Notes under the pieces: model-generated | Database searches by the model: none | What the model was told of the DNA's origin: nothing | What the model saw: only the letters and a program-made list of their open reading frames with translations | DNA from: UBA7672 sp041166025 | GTDB taxonomy: Bacteria > Pseudomonadota > Alphaproteobacteria > Caulobacterales > Hyphomonadaceae | Assembly: GCA_041166025.1 (NCBI GenBank) | Contig: JBEAMJ010000015.1 | Span: 38,335-102,334, forward strand | Direction: 5' to 3' | DNA length: 64,000 bases | Program-made: the position numbers and the translations under genes | Shown here: in pieces, positions 51,114-61,286 of the stretch | Layout: each line of letters opens with the position of its first letter | How positions within the stretch are numbered: position 1 is the first letter of the stretch

Positions 51114-52445
51114 CTAGTCCCTTTGCTTGAGAGTGGGGCCTTCGGAGGCGCCGCCGGCATCACCGGCGTTCAGTGTGTGAGCGGCAACCAGGACACCCTC
51201 GCGGATCGCCTGGGTCCGCTTGAACCGGTTGGCCCAGGCCGGCTGGCCAGATGTGGCAGATGACGGAGATGCGGAGGCTGAACTTGACGTGGGCGGCGGC
51301 GTGATCGCGCCGGCTGCGCCGGCAACCGCGCGCTGGCCTGCTGTTCCACGCGCCTGGAAGTGACCGGCAACCTGGCCTGCTGCGTGGGAAAGGCCGCCGG
51401 CCGCCGTCGCGCCCAATCCCACCGCTGCGTTGAGCGGCGCCGCCATCGGACCCGAGAGGCCTGTGCGCAGGGCGCCAAGCGCGGTCGCCGCGCGCAGGCC
51501 GCCGGCCGCAGACGCTGAGCCATTGGCGGCTGCGCGTGTTGCACCGATTGTGGCGCCGGCTGCGGCGCGTCCTGCCGAGAGCGCGCCCGCGCCAGCTGCG
51601 CCAACGCCGATGGCGGTTCCGGCGGCCGCGCCCGCCGAGAGCTGTGGGGCGCCTGAGACGAGGCCGGCCGCAATGCGGGGGCAGAAGATGGCAAGGCCCA
51701 TGAGCGTGAGCGCGCCAAGCACCACGGCGAACGCCTGCTCGATGGTCATGTCATCAGGCGACAAGGCCGTGCGCAGTGTTGCGAACATGGTCGAGCCGAT
51801 GCCGATCACCATGGCGATCACCAGCACCTTGATACCGGAGGAGATGACATTGCCGAGGACGCGTTCGGCCAGGAAGGTCGTCTGCTTCCAGAACGCGAAG
51901 GGCACCAGCACGAAGCCCGCCAGGGTCGTGATCTTGAACTCGACAATCAGCACAAAGAGCTGGATCGAGAGGACGAAGAAGGCCGCGATGACAATGATGC
52001 CGCCGAGGCAGAGCAGGATCACCTCGGCAAGATTGGCGAAGAACTCGATCGGCCCCGGTGCAATCGTGCCGATATGATCGAAGATCGGTTGGGAGGCGGA
52101 AAGTCCTTCAGCAGCCACCAGCCCGGGCTTGAGGAGATCGGCGGGCGAGAAGCCGGCGGCTGATGCCTGGAGCCCCAGCGTTGCAAAGCTGTCGAACACG
52201 ATGGTCGAGAGCCACGCAAAATTGCCGAAGATGTAGGCGAACGCCCCGACATACAGCGTCTTCTTCACAAGGCTCTGCAGGATGTCGTTCTGCCCCCAGG
52301 CCCAGAACAGCGCCGCGAGCGTGACATCGATCACGATGAGGATCGCCGCGAGCGAGGTCACATCGCCTGCGATCAGGCCGAAACCTGAATCGATATAGGT
52401 GATGAACGTCGCCAGAAACCCGTCAATGGCCGAGAAGTCGTTCAT
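51114..52445 (-). CDS. trbL: Conjugal transfer protein TrbL (VirB6-like)
   Basis: 443 residues; ATG 52445 gives the standard beginning FSAIDGFLATFITYIDSGFG. About six transmembrane helices in the first ~270 residues (for example LILIVIDVTLAALFWAWGQND), then an Ala/Gly-rich cytoplasmic tail of low complexity. Polytopic channel component of the mating apparatus. The long open frame upstream of 52445 is Arg/Pro-rich and non-coding. Confidence 0.9.
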   Translation of the reverse strand: MNDFSAIDGFLATFITYIDSGFGLIAGDVTSLAAILIVIDVTLAALFWAWGQNDILQSLVKKTLYVGAFAYIFGNFAWLSTIVFDSFATLGLQASAAGFSPADLLKPGLVAAEGLSASQPIFDHIGTIAPGPIEFFANLAEVILLCLGGIIVIAAFFVLSIQLFVLIVEFKITTLAGFVLVPFAFWKQTTFLAERVLGNVISSGIKVLVIAMVIGIGSTMFATLRTALSPDDMTIEQAFAVVLGALTLMGLAIFCPRIAAGLVSGAPQLSAGAAAGTAIGVGAAGAGALSAGRAAAGATIGATRAAANGSASAAGGLRAATALGALRTGLSGPMAAPLNAAVGLGATAAGGLSHAAGQVAGHFQARGTAGQRAVAGAAGAITPPPTSSSASASPSSATSGQPAWANRFKRTQAIREGVLVAAHTLNAGDAGGASEGPTLKQRD

Positions 52446-52509
52446 GGCGTGAGGCTCGTGGGCGGCATGGGTTGCGCGGCTCTGCTGGTGCCTGGGTCTG
52501 CGTCTGGTC

Positions 52510-53250
52510 TCACGGCCAGGGCGGCGCCTCGGGATGGGCCGTGCGCGCGCCACCAAAGAAATGCGCATGCTGGGCCCGCGCCTGGGCCAGCACTTCGAGC
52601 TCGCGGGCGCGCTCCAGCGCTTCGGCGCGTGATTGCGCGACCAGCAGCGCCTGCAGCCGCATCGCTTGGCTTGCCTGCAGCGACAGGATCTCGTTGGTGG
52701 CCTGGTGCGCCGAGAGGGCGCCGGTTGCGCTGGCGCTTGCATCAGCGAGTGCGCTCAGGATGCGCTGATCATTCCGCAGTTGCTCGCTCGTCTGCGCCTG
52801 CAGGAGAAGCGAGGCCTGCAGAGCCGACCTGGCATTGTCCATCTGCTGGGCCGCATAGCGGGCGCGGCTTGCAATATTCGTATTGCGATAATCGCCCGAA
52901 TAGAGCGTCTCGAGCGCTGCCCGCGTCTCATTCACCCTGAGCGCGAGCCCGCGCGCGGCATTGATGAGCTGGTCCAGCTGATCAAGCTGGCTCATGAGTT
53001 CGGGCGCAAAGGTGCGTCCGAGGCTGGTGAGGTTCCGTGCGTCATTCTCGAGCTGGCGGATCTGGTTGGTGATCTGCAGGACCTGGTTGCGGATCTGCTC
53101 CAGCGCGCGGGTGGCGTTGAGCGCATTCTGGATCAGGTTGGAAGGGTCAAGGACGGTGAGCTGCGCTTCAGCGGGCGGGCTGGCGGGGAGGGCGAGCCCA
53201 AGGGCTGCAAGGCACAGGCTGAACAGCCGGCCGGATTTTCGGGTCAACAT
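52510..53250 (-). CDS. trbJ: Conjugal transfer protein TrbJ (VirB5-like)
   Basis: 246 residues with signal peptide (LGLALPASPPAEAQ). The long helical body (LIQNALNATRALEQIRNQVLQITNQIRQLENDARNL) is a coiled-coil typical of TrbJ, a pilus-tip/periplasmic component. It overlaps the trbE stop by 7 bp. No trbK fits between trbJ and trbL (64 bp). Confidence 0.88.
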   Translation of the reverse strand: MLTRKSGRLFSLCLAALGLALPASPPAEAQLTVLDPSNLIQNALNATRALEQIRNQVLQITNQIRQLENDARNLTSLGRTFAPELMSQLDQLDQLINAARGLALRVNETRAALETLYSGDYRNTNIASRARYAAQQMDNARSALQASLLLQAQTSEQLRNDQRILSALADASASATGALSAHQATNEILSLQASQAMRLQALLVAQSRAEALERARELEVLAQARAQHAHFFGGARTAHPEAPPWP

Positions 53251-55775
53251 AAGGCAGTCTCCAGGATGCGTGAGGGGGAAGGGAATGGCGCGCGTTCGGG
53301 CGCATCGAGTGCATCGAGCACCCAGCCAAGCTGACGCGCGCGCAGGAACCGGCGCCAGAACGGCGTTGGGGAGGCCTCGCGCTCAAGGGCAGCGATGGTG
53401 GCGCGGGCGTCAGGGTCGGAGGCTGCACAGACAGCAAGCGCCACGGGCCCGAGCGCCAGTTCGAACAGGCGGCGGCCCTTGGGGCTTGCATAGTAATAGT
53501 GCCGCTTGCGCTGGGCGGTTGCGATCAGCGCGATCTCGGTCTCATTGAGCCCGAACCGTTCATAGGCCTGCCGCTGCTGCGGTTCGAACGCGCGCTCGTT
53601 GGGGAGGTAGATGCGGGTCGAGCAGCTCTCGATCAGGGCGGGCGCGATGCTGCTCCCCGCAATGTCGGCCAGCGACTGGGTTGCAAACACCACCGCGACA
53701 TTCTTCTTGCGCAGGGTCTTGAGCCATTCGCGGATGCGGGCAGCAAAGATCGGGGAATCGAGGAACAGCCAGGCTTCATCAAGAATGAGCAGGCTGGGAC
53801 TGCCATCGAACGCGTCTTCGAGCCGGTCGAAGAGGTAGAGCAGGGCAGGCGCTGCAGCCCTGGGCCGCGCCATGATCTCTTCCATCTCGAACAGGACAAG
53901 GTCGGAGAGCGTGAGACGGTCTTCGGCCCCATCGAATACGCCCCCCATGGCGCCCTCCTGCGTGTAAGGCTGGAGGGCGGCCTGCACGGTGGCGTTCTGG
54001 ACCAGGAGCCGCAGCCCCGTAAGGTGGCGTTGTTCAGGCGGGGCTGACATCAGGCTGCCCAGCGCCGACCAGACCGGCTCCTTGATCTCTGGCGTGTCGG
54101 CAAGTCCTTCCTGCGCCAGAAGGGTCATGACCCAGGCAAGAGCGTCAGCGCGTCCGTGAGGCGTATCGATGCGGGCGAGCGGTTGGAAGGCGGCAACGCT
54201 TGTTCCCCCGAGGTCGATCGTGGTCCCGCCCATGCCGAGCAGGGCCGCGCGCGCCGAACCACCCTTGTCGAACACGAAGACCTTGGAGCCGGCAAAGCGG
54301 CGCCACTGCAGAGCAAGGAAGGACAAAAGCACGGATTTGCCGGCGCCGGTCGGGCCGACAACCATGGTGTGGCCGACATCGCCGACATGAAGATCGAGCC
54401 GGAATGGCGTTGATCCGTCTGTGCGCGCAACGGCCAGGGCCGGCGCGTTGAGGTGGCGGTTGCGGGCATCACCCGCCCAGGCGGCCGAGAGCGGGGCGAT
54501 GTGGGCAAGGTTGAGGGTCGAGACCATCGGGTGGCGCACATTGGCGTAAGCGTGCCCGGCAAGGCTGGAGAGCCAGGCTTCAACCGCGTTGAGGCTTTCT
54601 GCGATGGTCACAAACCCCCGCGCGGCAATGATCCGCTCGGCGTTGCGGAGCTTCTCGTCGGCCTCTTCGGGCGTTGCGCCCAGCACAACCAGGGTCGAGG
54701 TCAGGAACCCGAACCCCACAAGTTCGGAGCCGAGCTCGGCCAGGGCCTCATCGACCTCTTCGGATTTTGCGATGGCGTCGGGATTGGCGAATGTCGCCGC
54801 CTCCTTGGTCAGCATCTCCTTGATGAGCGCGCCCATCGACTTGTGCTTGGCGAACCAGAGCCTCCGCCATTTGACGAGCTCGCGTTCTGCCTCTTCGCGG
54901 CCCAGGCACACGAACCGCGTCATCCAGCGGTAGGTCATCGGGGAGGCATTGAGATCATCGAGCACGCCCGGATGCGTGACTGGCGGGAACCCCTTGAGGG
55001 TGAGGACACGCAGGTGCCTGTTCCCAAGCATCGGGGCGATGCCGCCCACAAGCGGGGCATCGCACAGCATCCCATCAAGGAAGGCCGCACCTTTGGGCGC
55101 ACGCACGGGGGTGGCGCGCGGCGAGACCTGGCGTTTGAGGTAGGTGAGCGTCTCATCATCGTTCAGCCGGTGGAATTCGGCGACCAGGCCTTCGAACATG
55201 CCGAACGCATGCGCGACGCTGCGCTGGAACGTCTCCAGTGCTTCGCGGGCGACGCGGCGGTCGAGTGCGCCCCGGCTTGCGAGCTTGTCTGCTGACCGCG
55301 TCTGGCGGGTTTTGACTGGTGCTGGAGCAGAAGCGGTCTTCTTCTGGTCGATCTCGAAGAAGAAGGCCGACGCCTTGGCGTGTGCATCGGGTGGTGGCGT
55401 CCATTGCAGTGTCAAGTGATGGACAGTCTCGAACTGGGCGCCGGCCTGTTCGAACTGGGCTGCGCGCTCTGAATCAATGAGCCGCGAGAGATCGTCTTCG
55501 AACGCGCCATCGGGGTAGTCCGTGATCTCGCGACGATCCGCTTCGATATAGACCGCCCAGCCATGCCCCAGCCGTCGGAACACATTGTTGGCGCGTGCGG
55601 TGAAGGCGACCAGCTCTTCGGGAGTGGACGAGCGCACGTCCGGCCCGCGGAACCGGGCTGTCGCCTGGAAGGAGCCGTCCTTGTTGAGGACAATGCCGGG
55701 CGCAACCAGGAGGCCCCACGGGAGATAATCCTCAAGGCGGTTCGGCGTGTGGGCGTAAGGGGCAAGCGAGAACAT
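53244..55775 (-). CDS. trbE: Conjugal transfer ATPase TrbE (VirB4-like)
   Basis: 843 residues, the usual TrbE size. N-terminal CagE domain (LAPYAHTPNRLEDYLPWGLLVAPGIVLNKDGS), Walker A GPTGAGKS at 474-481 and Walker B LLILDEAWLFLD near 660-671, followed by VVFATQSLADIAGS. Powers pilus assembly and substrate transfer at the inner membrane. ATG 55775. Confidence 0.92.
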   Translation of the reverse strand: MFSLAPYAHTPNRLEDYLPWGLLVAPGIVLNKDGSFQATARFRGPDVRSSTPEELVAFTARANNVFRRLGHGWAVYIEADRREITDYPDGAFEDDLSRLIDSERAAQFEQAGAQFETVHHLTLQWTPPPDAHAKASAFFFEIDQKKTASAPAPVKTRQTRSADKLASRGALDRRVAREALETFQRSVAHAFGMFEGLVAEFHRLNDDETLTYLKRQVSPRATPVRAPKGAAFLDGMLCDAPLVGGIAPMLGNRHLRVLTLKGFPPVTHPGVLDDLNASPMTYRWMTRFVCLGREEAERELVKWRRLWFAKHKSMGALIKEMLTKEAATFANPDAIAKSEEVDEALAELGSELVGFGFLTSTLVVLGATPEEADEKLRNAERIIAARGFVTIAESLNAVEAWLSSLAGHAYANVRHPMVSTLNLAHIAPLSAAWAGDARNRHLNAPALAVARTDGSTPFRLDLHVGDVGHTMVVGPTGAGKSVLLSFLALQWRRFAGSKVFVFDKGGSARAALLGMGGTTIDLGGTSVAAFQPLARIDTPHGRADALAWVMTLLAQEGLADTPEIKEPVWSALGSLMSAPPEQRHLTGLRLLVQNATVQAALQPYTQEGAMGGVFDGAEDRLTLSDLVLFEMEEIMARPRAAAPALLYLFDRLEDAFDGSPSLLILDEAWLFLDSPIFAARIREWLKTLRKKNVAVVFATQSLADIAGSSIAPALIESCSTRIYLPNERAFEPQQRQAYERFGLNETEIALIATAQRKRHYYYASPKGRRLFELALGPVALAVCAASDPDARATIAALEREASPTPFWRRFLRARQLGWVLDALDAPERAPFPSPSRILETALC

Positions 55776-55808
55776 GAGATCTATCCGTGTGCGTGTGGCG
55801 CGGGCCAG

Positions 55809-56075
55809 TCAGGTCTCGAGCCGGTTGGGGATGCGCATGGCGCGGCTCATCACGTCGACGGCCTGCGCGTCGCGCCGGGCGAGGAAGACGCCGAGCACAT
55901 GACCCGCTAGCCCCAAGATCACGCCCGGGAGGAGGGCGCCGGCAAAGGCGACGATGGCCGCCAAGGTACCGTTGAGAATGGCGTAAGGTCGGGGAGCCCC
56001 ACCCATGAGGAGGGGTTGGGTCAAGGCCTGCCGGACGGGCGCCACAAATCCTGGGACATCGCGAGTGTCGCGCAT
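55809..56075 (-). CDS. trbD: Conjugal transfer protein TrbD (VirB3-like)
   Basis: 88 residues. ATG 56075 is preceded by AGGAG at 8 nt. The sequence VRQALTQPLLMGGAPRPYAILNGTLAAIVAF is the VirB3 signature, followed by a second hydrophobic segment. Small inner-membrane partner of TrbE. Confidence 0.88.
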   Translation of the reverse strand: MRDTRDVPGFVAPVRQALTQPLLMGGAPRPYAILNGTLAAIVAFAGALLPGVILGLAGHVLGVFLARRDAQAVDVMSRAMRIPNRLET

Positions 56076-56102
56076 GCGAGCTTCTCCTTTAAGGGATCCC
56101 AA

Positions 56103-56435
56103 TCACGGAATGACCGCACCAGCGCCGCCAACCAGCGGCAGGAAGAAGCTCGCCGCAGCGAAGGCGATGGCGAGACCGAAGAGGATCTGCAGGAGCTTCT
56201 TGAAGCCCTGGCCGACATCGCCGAACGCCAGGGTGAGGCCGGTTGCGACGATGATAAGGATGGCGACGATCCGTGCGACCGGGCCTGTGATGGAATCCAG
56301 CACCGCTGTCAGCGGGCCTTCCCACGGCATGCCGCCGCCGGCGGTTGCGGCCTGGGCTGCCCCGCTGATGAGCACGGCGGTCACGCCGAGGGTTGCTGCG
56401 CGCACCATTGCGCGCAGCGTCTTGGTCAGTCTCAT
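56103..56435 (-). CDS. trbC: Conjugal transfer pilin TrbC (VirB2-like)
   Basis: 110 residues: signal peptide ending SGAAQA, then a mature pilin with two hydrophobic helices (ARIVAILIIVATGLTLAFGD and LLQILFGLAIAFAAASFFLPL). Major pilus subunit; related TrbC pilins are cyclised by a TraF-type peptidase, one of which is encoded at 61287-61844. Overlaps trbB by 4 bp. Confidence 0.9.
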   Translation of the reverse strand: MRLTKTLRAMVRAATLGVTAVLISGAAQAATAGGGMPWEGPLTAVLDSITGPVARIVAILIIVATGLTLAFGDVGQGFKKLLQILFGLAIAFAAASFFLPLVGGAGAVIP

Positions 56436-57472
56436 GGTTCACTCCTGTTGGTGGGTTGGCCTTTGCCAGGTTCAGGCGCATTTGCGCCGCGCGCCCCGAG
56501 TCGGGGTGCTTTGGGGTCCTGCGCTTTTTGGGTAAGACCCTTGGGCGCGAGGATTTCCGGGATGCGGCGGCCGGCAGGCCCTCCGCGCTCCACAAAGACG
56601 ATGAGATCGATGGCTTCCGCGATCAGCGCCCGGGGCGGGCTCTCGCAGACTTCCATGGTGAGCTGTTCAAGCCGGGACAGGGCGGCCTGCGCCGAGTTGG
56701 CGTGCAGTGTCGCGATGCCGCCAGGATGACCCGTGTTCCACGCCTTGAGCAGGTCGAGGGCTTCGGGACCCCGCACCTCGCCAACGACAATGCGGTCAGG
56801 CCGGAGCCGCAGCGTCGATCGCACCAGATCCGACAGCGATACTGATCCAGGCTGCGTGCGCAGCGCGACGACATCTTCTGCCGCGCACTGGAGCTCGCGG
56901 GTGTCTTCGAGAATAACCACACGCTCACCGAGCTGCGCGATCTCATGGAGGAGCGCATTGGCGAGCGTCGTCTTGCCCGAGCCCGTACCGCCCGCGACCA
57001 TGATGTTGGCGTGGTCGCGTATGGCGCGCCGAAGCGTTGCGGCCTGTCCTGGGGTGATGACGCCCGAGGCTTCATAGTCATTGAGCGTGAACACCCGGCC
57101 CGCCGGCTTGCGGATGGCAAAGCAGGGCGCGCGCGACACCGGCGGCAGGACGCCTTCGAACCGCTCGCCACGTGGGGGCAGCTCGGCTGAGACGATGGGC
57201 GTGGCGCGATTGACCTCGGCGCTGGTCAGCGTGGCGACAAGACGGATGACGCGCTCGGTCTCTGAGGCTTCAAGCCGGTGCGGTGTAGCGATCCGTCCCT
57301 TGCCGGCCCGCTCAAGCCAGAGCCGGCCATCCGGGTTGGCGATGACCTCGATCGTGTCAGGCGCCTCCAGCATGGAGGCGACCTCGGCCCCAAGCGCCGT
57401 CGTCAGCATCGCCAATCCACGTGAAGGATCATGACCACGCGAGGCATCCGGTTGAGGAAAGGCGATGCTCAT
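56432..57472 (-). CDS. trbB: Conjugal transfer ATPase TrbB (VirB11-like)
   Basis: 346 residues. Walker A GGTGSGKT at 161-168, Asp/Glu-containing EDTRELQC, a Walker B-like RPDRIVVGEVRGPEALDLL and the His box GHPGGIATLHANS are canonical for VirB11 hexameric ATPases. The C-terminal ~30 residues are a charged, low-complexity tail. ATG 57472 overlaps the copG-like stop by 4 bp. Confidence 0.92.
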   Translation of the reverse strand: MSIAFPQPDASRGHDPSRGLAMLTTALGAEVASMLEAPDTIEVIANPDGRLWLERAGKGRIATPHRLEASETERVIRLVATLTSAEVNRATPIVSAELPPRGERFEGVLPPVSRAPCFAIRKPAGRVFTLNDYEASGVITPGQAATLRRAIRDHANIMVAGGTGSGKTTLANALLHEIAQLGERVVILEDTRELQCAAEDVVALRTQPGSVSLSDLVRSTLRLRPDRIVVGEVRGPEALDLLKAWNTGHPGGIATLHANSAQAALSRLEQLTMEVCESPPRALIAEAIDLIVFVERGGPAGRRIPEILAPKGLTQKAQDPKAPRLGARGANAPEPGKGQPTNRSEP

Positions 57473-57915
57473 TCTGCCGGCTCCATTCGAGAGGAGCTGG
57501 CCTGATGCGCTGTTTCGTGATCGAACAGCATCTCGCGCCAGGTGGAGCGGCCTGCGCCGAGCTTTGCAGCAATGACCGAGAGCAGGTTCCGCAGCCGCTC
57601 GGCGCCGCGCGCATTGACGGTGTCGCGCTCGCTCGCCGGAATGTCGGGCGCCACGCCGAGAAAGAACCGCGCGCTGTGTGCCAGGAATTCGAACTGCCGG
57701 TCCTGGGCCCTCTCGATGACCCCAAGCCGACGCGCAAGCATGTCAAGCCGGGCGATGAGGACCGCATGCTCAGCCTCATGCCCTTTACGTGCGAAGCAGT
57801 GCGCAATCGCTTCATCGATCAGATCGGACTGGCTGCGGTTCTCGACCGTGGCGAGCCGCTTCAGCTTGTCGGCGACATCAGGGCTTACGTAGACAGAGAG
57901 CTTTATGCGGGCCAT
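57469..57915 (-). CDS. CopG-family ribbon-helix-helix protein
   Basis: 148 residues with an N-terminal RHH motif (IKLSVYVSPDVADKLKRLATVENRSQSDLIDEAIAHCF). Genes of this type regularly sit between traG and trbB in ICEs and probably regulate the operon or accompany the relaxosome. ATG 57915, nine bases after the traG stop. Confidence 0.85.
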   Translation of the reverse strand: MARIKLSVYVSPDVADKLKRLATVENRSQSDLIDEAIAHCFARKGHEAEHAVLIARLDMLARRLGVIERAQDRQFEFLAHSARFFLGVAPDIPASERDTVNARGAERLRNLLSVIAAKLGAGRSTWREMLFDHETAHQASSSRMEPAE

Positions 57916-57924
57916 GTGCGTGCC

Positions 57925-59964
57925 TCAGCGTTCGGATTTGCGAGGAGGGGGAGCGCCGCCGAGATCGTCATCGATGCCGAACTGCAGCCGGACCGGATCG
58001 CTCTCGTCGATGGCAGGTGTCGCCGGAACAGCCGGTGGCGTCGGCGACGCTGAGCGGGCCGTCATCGGTCCTGCAGCATCGTGGCTGGCGCCGAACTCAA
58101 ACGCGCGTTGATGAGGAGCTGCCGCCTTTGAGCTCTGCGGACGCGACGCCCGGGGCGGTGACGTTTGAGAAGGTATGGCTGAAGCGCGGGGTCCTGTGGC
58201 CGGCTTTTGAGGGCTTTGCGCCCCAGCCGGCAGTGGAGCTGCAACCAGCCCGTCCCAGCAGGTCGGGATGCCCGGGCCGCGGATCGGCGCGACCTGCGCG
58301 GCCGGCCGCAACCGCGCCTTGAAGATCGGCTCTGCGAAATAGCGTAACTTTTTCGCGCGGATGGGCGGGGCGCCACCGGTGAGGATCAGCGCATCGGCCG
58401 GCGGCAGTTGCATCACCTCGCCCGGGGTCAGCAGGGGCCGCGGCACTTCCTGGCGCGAGACCATGGTGTGCCCGAGCCAGGGCGCCATGCGCGAACCGGC
58501 ATAGTTCATCTGGGCGCGGATTTCGGTGGTGACGCCCAGCATCTCGGAGATGCGGCGCGCCGTGCGTTCGTCATTGCAGGCGAACGCGACGCGTACATGC
58601 GCATTCTCGAGAATGGAGGAGTTCTGGCCATAGATCTGGACGATCTGGTTCAGCGACTGGGCGATCAGGCAGGCCTTGATCCTGTAGCCGCGGATGTAGG
58701 CGAGGGCGTGCTCGAAGAAATCGAGCCTTCCGAGCTGTGGGAACTCATCGAGCATCAGGAGGACGCGCCGGCCGTTGGGGTTTTCGGAAGCGACCTCGGT
58801 CAGGCGCTTCAGGATCTGGTTGATCATCAACCGCAACAGCGCCTTGAGGCGGGACATTTCTTCAGGTGGAACAACCAGGTAAAGCGAGATGGGCCGCTCG
58901 CCGTTGATCAGCTCCTCGATCGTGAAATCCGACGCCTCGGTCGCGCGGGCAAGGAGCGGGTCACGATAGAGCCCAAGACATCCAAGCGCGGTCGAGACAA
59001 CGCCCGAGCGCTCGGCTTCGGCCATGTCCAGGAGCTGGCGCGCTCCGGATGCAATAACGGGGTGAGGCACCCCATCCTTGATCGGGCGATGCAGCATATC
59101 GTCGAACAGGTCGAGCACCGGACGCGCGGGGTCGGCCAGCAGCTGCCCGACGCGCGCCAGCGACTTCTCCTGCTCGGCATAGAGCGTCCAGAGGATAACA
59201 GTGACCAGGAGCTCGAACGCACGCAGCTGCCAGTGGCTGCGTGTCCCGAGTGTGCCATCGGGATCGACCAGCATGTCGGCCAGGACCTGTACATCGCGCA
59301 CTTCAGCATCGCCGCGGCGGATCTGCGTCAGCGGGTTGTAGCGATGGGTGTCCGCCCGGGTCGGCGCAAACCGGTAGACGGGGCCAAAGGCTGCGCGGAG
59401 GCCTGACGTGACGGCCCAGGCCTCGCCCTTGAGATCGAGCGCCAGAAAGGAATGTCGCCAGACCAGGCCTGTCGGCAGTGAAATCCCGACGCTCTTGCCA
59501 GTGTTGGTCGGGGCGATGACCAGCACATGCTCATCCCCATCATGGCGCAGGATCTGGTTGTCGAGCCTGCCGAGGATAACGCCGTCCCCGGTGGTGAGAT
59601 TGAGCTTCTGGACATCGCGGGGCGTTGCCCAGCGGGCGCTGCCATAGGTCGCCGACTCCTTGGCCTCCCACGCGCGCCAGAGCGAAAATCCGAAGGCGAC
59701 CGCTACGGAAAGGATGACGCCGGTGAGGAAGATCAGCGCGCCGGCTTCGAAGATGTGCCGGGCATAAGCGTCATAGAAGTACCACCAGAGGAAGAACTTC
59801 CAGGGCGCATAAAGGGGATAGCCAAAGATGGTGAGGTCGGGCGTACCGAGTTGTGGCTGATAGCCCAGTGCAGCCGCGGTCCATTGTGTCGTGATGACAA
59901 GGCTTGCGGCCAGGGTTGCAAGCACGCAGAGGATCTGGCCCCAGAAGATGCGCCCCGCACTCAT
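57925..59964 (-). CDS. traG: Conjugal transfer coupling protein TraG (VirD4-like)
   Basis: 679 residues. Two membrane helices in the first ~110 residues; Walker A variant APTNTGKS, then DLKGEAW, Walker B VLLMLDEFPQLG and the later ILTGGAPPIRAKKLRYF. The C-terminal ~90 residues are Pro/Ala-rich. It recruits the relaxosome to the secretion channel; no relaxase gene is in this window. First gene of the minus-strand trb operon. Confidence 0.92.
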   Translation of the reverse strand: MSAGRIFWGQILCVLATLAASLVITTQWTAAALGYQPQLGTPDLTIFGYPLYAPWKFFLWWYFYDAYARHIFEAGALIFLTGVILSVAVAFGFSLWRAWEAKESATYGSARWATPRDVQKLNLTTGDGVILGRLDNQILRHDGDEHVLVIAPTNTGKSVGISLPTGLVWRHSFLALDLKGEAWAVTSGLRAAFGPVYRFAPTRADTHRYNPLTQIRRGDAEVRDVQVLADMLVDPDGTLGTRSHWQLRAFELLVTVILWTLYAEQEKSLARVGQLLADPARPVLDLFDDMLHRPIKDGVPHPVIASGARQLLDMAEAERSGVVSTALGCLGLYRDPLLARATEASDFTIEELINGERPISLYLVVPPEEMSRLKALLRLMINQILKRLTEVASENPNGRRVLLMLDEFPQLGRLDFFEHALAYIRGYRIKACLIAQSLNQIVQIYGQNSSILENAHVRVAFACNDERTARRISEMLGVTTEIRAQMNYAGSRMAPWLGHTMVSRQEVPRPLLTPGEVMQLPPADALILTGGAPPIRAKKLRYFAEPIFKARLRPAAQVAPIRGPGIPTCWDGLVAAPLPAGAQSPQKPATGPRASAIPSQTSPPRASRPQSSKAAAPHQRAFEFGASHDAAGPMTARSASPTPPAVPATPAIDESDPVRLQFGIDDDLGGAPPPRKSER

Positions 59965-60305
59965 GGGTTTACAACCTGTAGCTTCTGGCGAGCCTTGACG
60001 GGCCTCGCCTGCACAAGGCGCGAAGCTGTCGCGACGTTACGGGGCCTGCGCCGCGAACAATCCGGGGTTGTGATCGCCAGTTGCGGGAAGATTACGGCAG
60101 CGATCGGCCTGTGGCCACCGACGCGCGCTGGCGTCCGCATACGGACGAACGCAGAAAAATCGAGCTTGGTCCGTGAGTTGCACGGATTTCGTGTTAACGG
60201 GGGGACGGGCCTATCCATCGTGCCTGCTCAGCGAGTGATGCGTCAGGCCTAGCCGCGATGGAAAAGTTTCGCCTCACGCATTTTTAGCGAGGGGGTCGTC
60301 AAAAA
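59965..60305. other. Intergenic region between traG and the LysR gene
   Basis: About 340 bp between divergent genes; should contain both promoters and LysR sites. I see no oriT-like repeat I could defend. Confidence 0.4.
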
Positions 60306-61274
60306 ATGACGAGCATGGGTGGGGCGAAACTGGACTGGGACCGGCTTAAGGTCTTCCAGGCGGTGGCCGACACCGGAAGCATAAGCGCGGCCTCAAAGAC
60401 GCTCAGCCTCAGCTATGGCAAGGTGTCCAAGGACCTCGAAGAGCTTGAACGCGCGCTCGGCCACCAGTTGTTTGAACGATCAAGCCGGGGCCTCGAATTG
60501 ACCAATGTTGGCGAAGACATCCTGCGCTCGGCGCGCAACATGGCGGATTCGGTGCAATCGATCATCGAGCGCGCCAGCGAGCGCGCGCCCGACCATCTTG
60601 TCATCTGTACGCGCGAGGGCATTGCCACCTACTGGCTGGCACGCCGGATGTCGGAGTTCCTCGCGCTTCAGACCGACATGCGGGTGTTCCTCAAAGTGCT
60701 GCCGTCGGCGCCGAACCTTCCTGAGGGCGATGGCGACATTGCGATCCAGTTTGAAGAGCCGCATGCGAGCAACATCGTCTCGCGCCAGCTGGGCTGGCTG
60801 CACTACATTCTCTACGCAACACCGGACTATCTGAAGCGCTTTGGCGAGCCGAAGGAGATGGCGGACCTGCGCACGCACCGGTGCCTGCGTCTTTCTGGCA
60901 AGGAATACCAGCCCGCAAGCTGGCGGCCGGGCGCTGCCGCCTGGGGCGAGATCCTGCCCAATGCGATGGAAACAGACACCGGCACAGTGCTGATGGAAGC
61001 CTGCGCCTCCGGAGCTGGCATCGCCGTCCTGCCGAGCTATGTCTCGGAATTCGAGGACCGCGTGGTTCCGCTGCTCGACATCAAGCCGCTCGCATCGGTC
61101 AAGTTCTGGCTCACCTACACCGAGCGCGTCCGGAACCTGCAGGCAAGCCAGCCCATCCTCCACTGGATAAGGTCCTGCTTCGATCCGCGCCATCATGCGT
61201 GTTTCCGGGAGGTCTATGTCCCCCCGGCGCCGACGCTCACGCTGCCGCCGGGATCACCGAGGACGATGCTGTAA
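60306..61274 (+). CDS. LysR-family regulator (ICE-associated)
   Basis: 322 residues: winged HTH at ~10-70 (WDRLKVFQAVADTGSISAASKTLSLSYGKVSKDLEELERALGHQLFERSSRGLELT), then a LysR substrate domain. Divergent from traG, the usual place for the traR-like LysR of Tn4371-type elements, so control of transfer genes is likely. The C-terminal ~30 residues are extra Pro-rich sequence. ATG 60306 or ATG 60315. Confidence 0.87.
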   Translation: MTSMGGAKLDWDRLKVFQAVADTGSISAASKTLSLSYGKVSKDLEELERALGHQLFERSSRGLELTNVGEDILRSARNMADSVQSIIERASERAPDHLVICTREGIATYWLARRMSEFLALQTDMRVFLKVLPSAPNLPEGDGDIAIQFEEPHASNIVSRQLGWLHYILYATPDYLKRFGEPKEMADLRTHRCLRLSGKEYQPASWRPGAAAWGEILPNAMETDTGTVLMEACASGAGIAVLPSYVSEFEDRVVPLLDIKPLASVKFWLTYTERVRNLQASQPILHWIRSCFDPRHHACFREVYVPPAPTLTLPPGSPRTML

Positions 61275-61286
61275 GAGGAGCAGGGC